Positions 1-5,259 of a stretch of 9,809 bases of DNA are shown here, piece by piece; the first letter of the stretch is position 1; the number at the start of each line of letters is the position of its first letter. The position numbers were made by a program, and so were the translations under genes. Under the pieces are notes generated by a model. That model searched no databases. It saw only the letters and a program-made list of their open reading frames with translations, and was not told the origin of the DNA. Source of the DNA: Ignavibacteriota bacterium (GTDB lineage: Bacteria > Bacteroidota > Ignavibacteria > UBA10030 > SZUA-254); assembly GCA_016191715.1 (NCBI GenBank), contig JACPVN010000387.1:1-9809 (forward strand), in the 5' to 3' direction.

Positions 1-2
1 CG

Positions 3-1211
3 TTGCCGATGGATAACCGGATGAGAATTTATCAATCGCAAAACGGACACAGGGTGCTGGGGCTAATTAATCCGATTCGAAACGAACACGCCTGCTCGAA
101 TGCAGAGTGTCACGCGCATCCGGCAGAACGGACAGTGTTGGGTGTGCTTGATGTTCGCATGTCGCTCAACCAGGTGGACAAGGATATTTTTGAAGCGCAG
201 GTGCGAATGGGGATTTTCGCCGTGCTTGCAGTGATGGCGCTTGCAGTGTTTTCCCTGCTGTTTGTGTACAACACGATTCATCGCCCGGTGAAGAAACTCA
301 TTACCGGGACAAAAGAAATTTCGTCGGGGAACCTTTCGTATCATATTCCCTCCGATGCGAAAGACGAACTGGGAATGTTAGCGCAGTCGTTTAACGTGAT
401 GACGGAATCTTTGAGAACGGTGATGGAAGAAAACGAGCGATGGTCGAACGAACTGGAAGTTCGCGTGAAAGAAAAGACAGCAGAATTAAAACGCCTGCAC
501 GAACAGATGCTTCAGATAGAAAAAATGGCTTCGCTCGGAAAACTTTCTGCAACCGTGGCGCACGAGTTAAACAACCCGCTCGAAGGAATTCTGACCTACT
601 CGAAGTTAATAGCAAAGCGATTGCGGAAAACTGAACCGCTCACGGAAGCCGCTCAGCAAATGCTGGAAGAGTTAGATGTAGTTTCGCGGGAAACTCAACG
701 GTGCGGGAATATTGTAAAAAATCTTCTCCTGTTTTCGCGTAAGCAAGTCGGTGAACTGACGCTTGCATCTGTCCAGCATATTATTGAAAAAGCCGCTCAA
801 CTAGTTCAACATCATTTTCAGATTTCGAATGTCGAGTTTTCGGCAGAGTATTCTTCTGAAGAAGTTCTCTTGCTGTGCGACGAGAATCAACTTCAACAAG
901 CCTTGATTGCGTTGTTTGTCAATGCTGTTGAAGCGATGCATGGTGGCGGAAAGATTCATGCAGAAGTTTGGAGAGATTTGAAAAACGATTCCATAGTCAT
1001 CGAAGTGTCTGATACGGGAGTGGGAATAGCGGAAGTAGACGTGCCGCATATTTTCGAGCCGTTCTTTACGACGAAGAAAGACGGCAAGGGAGTCGGTTTG
1101 GGTCTCTCGGTTGTATATGGAATAGTTGAGCGACACGGAGGCGATATTTCCGTCCGCTCCGAACATGAAAAAGGAACAACATTTACATTGGTGTTTCCCT
1201 ATAAGAAATAA
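3..1211 (+). CDS. Membrane sensor histidine kinase with CX4CH periplasmic motif (5' partial)
   Basis: Sensor kinase of a two-component system; it should autophosphorylate a histidine and pass phosphate to the NtrC-type regulator next door. The frame is open to the left edge, so the real start lies upstream. Numbering from the TTG codon at position 3: the end of a periplasmic sensor with C31-x4-C36-H37 (bases 93-113) and the following VLGVLDV segment; one membrane helix at about 69-92; HAMP domain about 93-145; coiled coil; HisKA with phospho-acceptor H187 in AHELNNPL; HATPase_c with N-box N307, G1 box DTGVGI (D337), F-box FEPFF (F351) and G2 box GKGVGLGLS near 361-369. All catalytic boxes are intact. 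CX4CH is a known variant of the c-type heme site (as in tetraheme cytochrome c3), and related sensors carry CXXCH/CX4CH pairs, so a redox, NO or small-ligand signal is plausible but inferred. The TAA at 1209-1211 is followed 80 bases later by the regulator. Confidence 0.93.
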   Translation: MPMDNRMRIYQSQNGHRVLGLINPIRNEHACSNAECHAHPAERTVLGVLDVRMSLNQVDKDIFEAQVRMGIFAVLAVMALAVFSLLFVYNTIHRPVKKLITGTKEISSGNLSYHIPSDAKDELGMLAQSFNVMTESLRTVMEENERWSNELEVRVKEKTAELKRLHEQMLQIEKMASLGKLSATVAHELNNPLEGILTYSKLIAKRLRKTEPLTEAAQQMLEELDVVSRETQRCGNIVKNLLLFSRKQVGELTLASVQHIIEKAAQLVQHHFQISNVEFSAEYSSEEVLLLCDENQLQQALIALFVNAVEAMHGGGKIHAEVWRDLKNDSIVIEVSDTGVGIAEVDVPHIFEPFFTTKKDGKGVGLGLSVVYGIVERHGGDISVRSEHEKGTTFTLVFPYKK

Positions 1212-1213
1212 TT

Positions 1214-1267
1214 GTAGGTCGAATTTCAATTCGACCAACGTGAATAATAGACGAATTGAAATTCGTC
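1214..1267. repeat. Pair of mutually inverted short palindromes between kinase and regulator
   Basis: Two perfect hairpins lie in the 80-base gap. The first has 9-bp arms GGTCGAATT (1217-1225) and AATTCGACC (1228-1236) with a TC loop. The second has 8-bp arms GACGAATT (1250-1257) and AATTCGTC (1260-1267) with a GA loop. Their 14-base cores, 1220-1233 and 1252-1265, are exact reverse complements of each other, so the pair can also fold as one longer structure. There is no T-run after either, so they do not look like simple terminators. They could tune expression of the regulator relative to the kinase, protect mRNA ends, or be copies of a dispersed palindromic repeat. The TGTAGG just before the first hairpin is also found (reverse complemented) beside the hairpin near 5182-5206. 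Confidence 0.8.
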
Positions 1268-1279
1268 CTTCATAAACGT

Positions 1280-1285
1280 AAAGGA
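1280..1285 (+). promoter_or_regulatory. Ribosome binding site that sets the regulator start
   Basis: AAAGGA stands 6-7 bases before the ATG at 1292. It favours this start over an in-frame TTG at 1256, which would add 12 residues and lies inside a palindrome. Confidence 0.7.
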
Positions 1286-1291
1286 AAAACT

Positions 1292-2635
1292 ATGAACGAA
1301 CACATTGCCTTATTAATAGTTGATGACGAGCAAATCGTCCGCGACTCACTGACGAAATGGTTTCGCGAAGACGGATACATTGTCGGCGCGGCGGCGAACG
1401 CGGCAGAAGCATTGCGCCTGTTGCAGGAACAACGCTGGCACATCATTCTGCTCGATATTAAAATGCCGGGGATGGACGGGATGGAATTGCAACAACGCAT
1501 TCGGGATATTGACGCTCATGCAATTATTATCTTCATCACCGCGCACGCATCGGTTGATACGGCGGTGCAGGCGCTCAAATCCGGCGCGTTCGATTACATC
1601 ACCAAACCGATTGACCCCGACCATTTATCGCATCTTGTTGCCAATGCCATCAAACAACGCGCTCTTGCGATGGAAAATCTAAAACTGAAAGAACAAGTGG
1701 TTGAGTTCTCCAAGCCGGATGAAATCATCGGCGACTCATCACAGATAAAGAAAGTGTTCGAGATGATTAAAACGGTCGCAGGCACAGATACAACCGTAAT
1801 GATTCGCGGAGAAAGCGGAACAGGGAAAGAACTGATTGCGCGTGCAATTCATGCCAATAGCCAGCGGAGATATTTTCCCATCGTCACCATCAACTGCGGT
1901 GCTTTGCCGGAGGGAGTGTTAGAAAGTGAATTATTCGGACACGAGCGGGGCGCGTTTACCGGCGCGCAATATCGCCGGAAAGGAAAGTTGGAACTTGCTG
2001 ATGGTGGAACGCTCTTCCTCGATGAAGTAGGTAATATTGATATGAAAACGCAAATGGACTTGCTTCGCGTGATTGAAACAAAACAGTTTACGCGTGTCGG
2101 CGGGAACGAAACCATTAAAGTAGATTTCCGGATTATCTGTGCGACGAATAAAGACCTCGAACTTGCAGTGAAACAAGGATCGTTCCGTGAAGATTTTTAT
2201 TACCGGCTGAATGTCTTTACCGTCAGCATTCCTCCGTTGCGGGAACGGAAGAGCGACATTCCGTTGCTTGTCAATTATTTTGTGAACAAGCACAAGCGCG
2301 CGATGGGAAAAGAAATTTCTTCCGTTTCTCCGGAAGCGATGGATATTCTTGTGCAGTATGATTGGCCCGGCAATGTGCGTGAACTGGAGAACGCGATGGA
2401 GCGTGCGATGGTCGTCGGCAAATCCTGCACAATCATTCCGGCTGATTTACCATTTCAACTTTCAGAGCGAAACAACGAACCCTCATCCGGCTCGCTCGCA
2501 GATATGGAAAAGCGACATATTGCCCGTGTGCTGGAGGAACAACGATGGAATATCACCCATTCGGCAGATGTGTTGCAGATTGACCGCGTCACACTCTATA
2601 ATAAAATCGCCAAGTACGGCTTCCGGAAACCGTAG
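1292..2635 (+). CDS. NtrC-family sigma-54-dependent response regulator
   Basis: Transcriptional activator, 447 residues. It should be phosphorylated by the upstream kinase and then use ATP to open promoters bound by sigma-54 RNA polymerase. The receiver domain (about 5-120) has the acidic pair D11-D12, phospho-acceptor D55 in LLDIKMPGMDG, switch T83 and K105. The AAA+ central domain (about 145-380) has Walker A GESGTGKE (173-180), the sigma-54 contact loop GAFTGA (220-225) and Walker B FLDE with D244-E245. The C-terminal Fis-type helix-turn-helix spans about 400-447. All functional residues expected of an active activator are present. The ATG at 1292 is chosen because AAAGGA precedes it and the receiver begins directly after. 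The stop TAG shares its G with the GTG start of the next gene. Targets are unknown: no convincing -24/-12 promoter was found in the intergenic parts of the window. Confidence 0.96.
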   Translation: MNEHIALLIVDDEQIVRDSLTKWFREDGYIVGAAANAAEALRLLQEQRWHIILLDIKMPGMDGMELQQRIRDIDAHAIIIFITAHASVDTAVQALKSGAFDYITKPIDPDHLSHLVANAIKQRALAMENLKLKEQVVEFSKPDEIIGDSSQIKKVFEMIKTVAGTDTTVMIRGESGTGKELIARAIHANSQRRYFPIVTINCGALPEGVLESELFGHERGAFTGAQYRRKGKLELADGGTLFLDEVGNIDMKTQMDLLRVIETKQFTRVGGNETIKVDFRIICATNKDLELAVKQGSFREDFYYRLNVFTVSIPPLRERKSDIPLLVNYFVNKHKRAMGKEISSVSPEAMDILVQYDWPGNVRELENAMERAMVVGKSCTIIPADLPFQLSERNNEPSSGSLADMEKRHIARVLEEQRWNITHSADVLQIDRVTLYNKIAKYGFRKP

Positions 2636-3216
2636 TGACTCCAGCAGTTCATATTCTTAATGCTTCCTCACTTCCGCTTGCCGAACTTGAATCTGTCGCA
2701 GAAACCATCAGACAACTTCTCAGAATTCCGGTCAGTGTAGAACAACATCGTCTCGAACTTGAACGAGCGTATGATAGTTCGCGGATTCAGTACAATTCTT
2801 CCGTGCTTCTTGCACAATTACTTTCAACTCAATCAAACCCAACAACTGGTTTTGCTGGGAGGGAGTTGCACTCCCGACCTGACCGAAAACTCATTGCCAT
2901 TGTTGATGTTGACCTGTACATTCCTGTTCTTACATTTGTCTTCGGTGAAGCGCAACTTGAAGGAACTGCCGCCATCGTTTCCACGCACAGACTCAGCAAT
3001 GCGTTTTACGGAGTGGAAGAAAATCGTTCTTTGTTGTTAGAGCGATTAACGAAAGAACTTGTTCACGAACTCGGACACACGTTCGGGTTATTCCACTGCA
3101 AGCAATTTGAGTGCGTGATGCGCTCGTCAACCTACGTGGAGGAGATTGATTTGAAGAAGGCGGAGATGTGTAAGAATTGTTCGAGGATTTTGCTGGAGAA
3201 ACTCCACGACGGATAA
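2635..3216 (+). CDS. amzA: Archaemetzincin-type zinc metalloprotease
   Basis: Predicted cytosolic metallopeptidase of the archaemetzincin family (metzincin-like), 193 residues, the usual length. The signature is clear: H144-E145-x2-H148-x2-G151-x2-H154-C155, then C160-x-M162 and a C179-x2-C182 pair. The family pattern is HExxHxxGxxHC-x4-CxM-x17-CxxC; here the last spacer is 16. The three histidines should hold the catalytic zinc, E145 is the general base, and the four cysteines should hold a second zinc. Upstream, IVDVDLYIPVLTFVFGEAQ is another conserved family stretch. The start is a GTG overlapping the preceding TAG by one base, indicating translational coupling; no strong ribosome site is visible and no ATG lies close by. 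Residues near 75-84 look like an insertion carrying a short palindrome (see 2861-2875). Physiological substrates of this family are unknown. No signal peptide is visible. Confidence 0.92.
   Translation: MTPAVHILNASSLPLAELESVAETIRQLLRIPVSVEQHRLELERAYDSSRIQYNSSVLLAQLLSTQSNPTTGFAGRELHSRPDRKLIAIVDVDLYIPVLTFVFGEAQLEGTAAIVSTHRLSNAFYGVEENRSLLLERLTKELVHELGHTFGLFHCKQFECVMRSSTYVEEIDLKKAEMCKNCSRILLEKLHDG
2861..2875. repeat. Short perfect palindrome inside the archaemetzincin gene
   Basis: GGGAGT and ACTCCC pair perfectly around a TGC loop. It falls in the stretch encoding GFAGRELHSRPDR (about residues 73-85), just before the conserved IVDVDLY strand, where archaemetzincins usually have a short loop. 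The frame is kept. It may be an inserted palindromic element, though a 6-bp stem alone could be chance. Confidence 0.5.
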
Positions 3217-3233
3217 CCTTGAGAACGTGAGAT

Positions 3234-3308
3234 GTGCGACTCACTTTGCTTTCAATAGTAGTTGTCATTGATGGTTTTATACATCCTGCCGGAAAAAGTG
3301 AGTCGCAC
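3234..3308. repeat. Intergenic inverted-repeat element, copy A
   Basis: The ends GTGCGACTCACTTT (3234-3247) and AAAGTGAGTCGCAC (3295-3308) are perfect 14-bp inverted repeats separated by 47 bases. It sits 17 bases after the archaemetzincin stop. The same termini recur at 4581-4654 and 6656-6728 with nearly the same total length. No transposase is encoded inside. Its inner left part (GCTTTCAA...TTGTC) is similar to that of copy B. It may be a MITE- or REPIN-like non-autonomous element, and could form a long-loop hairpin at the operon's 3' end. Confidence 0.85.
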
Positions 3309-3456
3309 CTACACCTTTCCATTGCTTTTCACCATAAAGTTTACTACCTTTTTCCATCATTTTAATACATGATGCATTGCTTGCATTGTGTACGGTTCTT
3401 TTGGAAATCTTTTAACAACAACTTCAACAGATTCATTTTACAGAAAGGTAAACCAG
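3309..3456 (+). promoter_or_regulatory. Leader region of the FISUMP gene
   Basis: AT-rich sequence between repeat copy A and the FISUMP start. A weak sigma-70-like pair, TTTACT (3340-3345) and TAATAC (3363-3368) with a 17-base spacer, is the best promoter candidate but matches consensus poorly. The ribosome site AGAAAGG (3442-3448) lies 8 bases before the ATG at 3457 and decides that start over an in-frame ATG at 3388, which would put 23 residues ahead of an obvious signal peptide. Confidence 0.35.
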
Positions 3457-4314
3457 ATGAAACCATTATTTACATTTTTTGTTTTATTCATCATCGTCAT
3501 TCCATTGCTCCATGCACAGGATACGATGAACGTTCGTGCGGGTTGGAACATCGTTGGCGCAAGATCAACACGGACTATCAGCGAATTTATAAGTGAGCCG
3601 CCGGGAATTATTATCTCAAATTACTTTGGTTACTCGTCGGGTTATACGGAAGAGGTCACTCTGATAGGAGGAAAGGGTTATTGGGTGAAAGCAAGCGCGG
3701 ATGGAATAATCATAGGTGGAGCAACTTCAGATTTTGTGTGTGGAACCTCATCGGTGGAGTACGGAGGTATAAACTACAACACTGCGCAAATAGGAACACA
3801 ATGCTGGTTCAAAGAAAATTTGAATGTTGGCACAATGATTTATGGAATTATCAATCAAACAAATAACAGCATCATTGAAAAATATTGTTATAACGATAGC
3901 ATGGAAAATTGTAATACGTATGGAGGATTATATCAATGGAACGAAGCAATGCAGTATTCAACTTCTGCGGGTGTTCAAGGTATTTGTCCTACAGGTTGGC
4001 ATATACCAACGGATGCAGAACTTCAAACTCTCAATGCGACAGTGAATAATAATGGTAATGCATTAAAAGCAATTGGACAAGGGACGGGAGGTGGAGCCGG
4101 TACAAATGCGAGTGGTTTCTCCGCTCTGCTTTCAGGTAGCCGAACCAGCGATGATATCTTCTACAATATAGGATACTTCACGTTCTTTCGGAGTTCCACG
4201 GAGTACGATGCGACGGGCGCAAACATCCTGTACCTGTACTACTATGATAGCAATATCACCTTCGACACCAGTGGTAAGGAAAGCGGTTTTAGTGTGCGCT
4301 GCATTCAGGATTAG
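3457..4314 (+). CDS. Secreted FISUMP-domain protein with GWN(I/L)VGA module
   Basis: Exported protein of 285 residues with no known enzymatic role. Residues 1-20 form a signal peptide (MKPLFTFFVLFI..., hydrophobic core, likely cut after LLHA). Residues about 24-90 contain GWNIVGA, a P-G-I-I-I-S-N-YFGY segment and GKGYWVKASADG, a module common in secreted proteins of Ignavibacteria-like bacteria. Residues about 95-285 are a Fibrobacter succinogenes major paralogous domain (FISUMP, PF09603): GTQCWFKENL, a CYND...CNTYGGLYQWNEAM segment, CPTGWHIPTDAEL, GFSALLSGSR, FRSSTEY and the ending GFSVRCIQD. The cysteines may form disulfides after export. There is no C-terminal type IX sorting domain, so it is probably periplasmic or released. 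It appears monocistronic: an AGAAAGG ribosome site lies upstream and a weak terminator follows. Domain names come from motif recognition; the function is unknown. Confidence 0.85.
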   Translation: MKPLFTFFVLFIIVIPLLHAQDTMNVRAGWNIVGARSTRTISEFISEPPGIIISNYFGYSSGYTEEVTLIGGKGYWVKASADGIIIGGATSDFVCGTSSVEYGGINYNTAQIGTQCWFKENLNVGTMIYGIINQTNNSIIEKYCYNDSMENCNTYGGLYQWNEAMQYSTSAGVQGICPTGWHIPTDAELQTLNATVNNNGNALKAIGQGTGGGAGTNASGFSALLSGSRTSDDIFYNIGYFTFFRSSTEYDATGANILYLYYYDSNITFDTSGKESGFSVRCIQD

Positions 4315-4329
4315 GCTATTTAAACATCC

Positions 4330-4352
4330 CCCGCTTACGTGGGTCCATTTTT
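4330..4352 (+). terminator. Weak intrinsic terminator after the FISUMP gene
   Basis: CCCGC (4330-4334), loop TTAC, GTGGG (4339-4343) with one G-T pair, then a five-T run at 4348-4352. The stem is short and the T-run begins four bases after it, so it would be a weak terminator. It lies 15 bases after the stop codon. Confidence 0.45.
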
Positions 4353-4361
4353 AAAATATTT

Positions 4362-4412
4362 AACCTTGCGCCTGCCTGCTCTACGAGTTGTAAACCGCAG
4401 GCATGGAAGGTT
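4362..4412. repeat. Imperfect inverted repeat (hairpin)
   Basis: Outer arms AACCTT (4362-4367) and AAGGTT (4407-4412) enclose inner arms GCCTGC (4370-4375) and GCAGGC (4397-4402), with a 21-base central loop and small internal loops. It adds to the many palindromes in the gene-poor stretch; it could be part of a transcript 3' end or a degraded repeat. Confidence 0.5.
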
Positions 4413-4608
4413 GCTCTGTTAAAATGGTTAGTATCTCAATAACGTACACTCTGAACAATAAGAAAAACCTTTTTGATAGAGACTTCATCCTCGCTGATGC
4501 TAAAAAACGAGAGAAGAAATCGGGAAGGAAAATTGTCTCGTTCGCAGTGAAGAAAAAGAAAACTGCATAGAAGGAAAACATGCGACTCACCTGCTCTTCA
4601 AGATTCAT
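4381..4608 (-). CDS. Doubtful small ORF, phenylalanine-rich
   Basis: An ORF of 75 residues on the minus strand whose ATG (complement of 4606-4608) has a strong ribosome site, GGGAGGGA, on the minus strand at 4611-4618. Its 5' end runs through repeat copy B, which encodes QVSRM. The product is rich in phenylalanine (MFSFYAVFFFF...), but this largely mirrors lysine codons on the other strand. No family is recognised. It overlaps the equally doubtful + strand ORF at 4403-4570, so at most one is likely to be real. Confidence 0.2.
   Translation of the reverse strand: MNLEEQVSRMFSFYAVFFFFTANETIFLPDFFSRFLASARMKSLSKRFFLLFRVYVIEILTILTEQPSMPAVYNS
4403..4570 (+). CDS. Doubtful small ORF, lysine-rich C-terminus
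   Basis: An ORF of 55 residues (or 48 from the ATG at 4424). The C-terminal half is basic (LADAKKREKKSGRKIVSFA then KKKK), and its codon choice resembles the neighbouring genes. GGAAGG lies 13 bases before the second ATG, too far to be convincing. No family is recognised; it may be a remnant of a decayed gene or a small peptide gene. Confidence 0.22.
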   Translation: MEGCSVKMVSISITYTLNNKKNLFDRDFILADAKKREKKSGRKIVSFAVKKKKTA

Positions 4609-4654
4609 TGTCCCTCCCGTGTTTGTACGGATTTTATTGATAAGGTGAGTCGCA
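4581..4654. repeat. Intergenic inverted-repeat element, copy B
   Basis: TGCGACTCACCT (4581-4592) and AGGTGAGTCGCA (4643-4654) are perfect 12-bp inverted ends. The change from CTTT to CCT relative to copy A is matched on both arms (AAAG to AGG), a compensatory change that suggests the stem itself is conserved. The inner left part GCTCTTCAAGATTCATTGTC resembles copy A. It directly precedes the tandem array. Confidence 0.85.
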
Positions 4655-4671
4655 CGTTTTGGGTGCGTGAA

Positions 4672-4958
4672 CTTATTGGCATCCCGGGAGCGAGCGTTGG
4701 GCATGACAAGCGCCGCAGGTGTACGCCGGAAGCTGTTGTTGGCATCCCGGGAGAGAGCGTTGGGTATGACAAGTGTCGTCAGCGTACGCCGGAAGCCGTT
4801 GTTGGGACTAACAGGTGTCGTTGTTGGTGCGCCGGAAGGGATTGTTGGGCACGAAAAGTGTCGTCGGCGTACACCGGAGGCAGTAGTCGGGGCTAACAAG
4901 TATGGTTGTTGGTGCGCCGGAAGCGATGGTTGGACCCAACCGAGGCATCCGGCGGGTG
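4672..4958. repeat. Degenerate tandem repeat array of ~42/43-bp units
   Basis: The array can be laid out as blocks at 4672-4734 (63 bp), 4735-4797 (63), 4798-4840 (43), 4841-4882 (42), 4883-4925 (43) and 4926-about 4958 (decayed). Each full block ends in a form of CGCCGGAAGC. The 63-bp blocks are a 42-bp unit preceded by a 21-bp piece ending CATCCCGGGAG. The 43-bp blocks 4798-4840 and 4883-4925 resemble each other more than the 42-bp ones, so there is an 85-bp higher-order period. The array is more GC-rich than its flanks. Long ORFs cross it on both strands, but the 42/43 alternation shifts phase, so it is unlikely to encode a periodic protein. Spacers are not unique and unit size is wrong for CRISPR. 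Confidence 0.85.
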
Positions 4959-5259
4959 AGGAAATGACAAATACAGACTATTTTAAGAGTTTTACATGTC
5001 CGGACCTTGATGCCAACGGAAATAATTTCGATTCTGATTTGTTTTCGATAATAAAATTTCAAAAACTTATTTTTCACACACGCTGTTCAGCATGGGGAAA
5101 AGAAGAGAACGGTTCTGGCTTCAGCCGGGAACTCTTCATGTAAGAGCCGCTGACTTTATGTCTGCGTTTTCGATTTGGAAACGCAACCGTAAAGGTTGCG
5201 CCTACAGTAAAATGTAACTTTTGAGATATCCTCTAATTCATGAAGCTCTATTTTGTAGA
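4959..5259. other. Gene-poor stretch before the thioredoxin gene
   Basis: No convincing gene. A 59-residue ORF (ATG at 4964 to stop ending 5143) is continuous with frames crossing the tandem array and has a poorly spaced GAGGA before it; no family is recognised. A small hairpin with GGC/GCC arms lies near 5115-5130. The last part holds the palindrome at 5164-5206 and presumably the promoter of the thioredoxin gene, for which no clear consensus is visible. Confidence 0.5.
5164..5206. repeat. Overlapping palindromes with TGTAGG-type flank
   Basis: A perfect 7-bp hairpin CGCAACC (5182-5188) / GGTTGCG (5194-5200) with a GTAAA loop is followed by CCTACA (5201-5206). Read on the minus strand this is TGTAGG then a hairpin, the same order as at 1213-1236. 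A second stem, GCGTTT (5164-5169) / AAACGC (5179-5184), shares three bases with the first, so the two folds compete. Confidence 0.7.

Noticed and set aside
1256..1291. Upstream TTG start for the NtrC-type regulator
   Set aside because: It lies inside a palindrome and has no ribosome site; ATG 1292 has AAAGGA and fits the receiver domain start.
1436..1452. Sigma-54 -24/-12 promoter (TGGCAC...CTGCT)
   Set aside because: The spacing between GG and GC is one base too long, and it lies inside the receiver-domain coding sequence.
3234..3308. Integron attC site
   Set aside because: The ends lack the RYYYAAC/GTTRRRY core motifs, and there is no integrase or cassette structure nearby.
2993..3322. 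Minus-strand ORF opposite the archaemetzincin 3' end
   Set aside because: Most of it is antisense to a clearly conserved gene; only its first codons pass through repeat copy A.
4672..4958. CRISPR array
   Set aside because: The units are contiguous tandem repeats with no unique spacers, the unit length is 42-63 bp, and no cas genes are present.
4645..5143. Protein-coding genes across the tandem array on the + strand, and the long minus-strand ORF 4381-4899
   Set aside because: Open frames exist on both strands because the repeat is GC-rich. The 42/43-bp alternation breaks any repeating protein pattern, starts are poor, and no family is recognisable. The minus ORF is kept only as the short form with a ribosome site, at low confidence.
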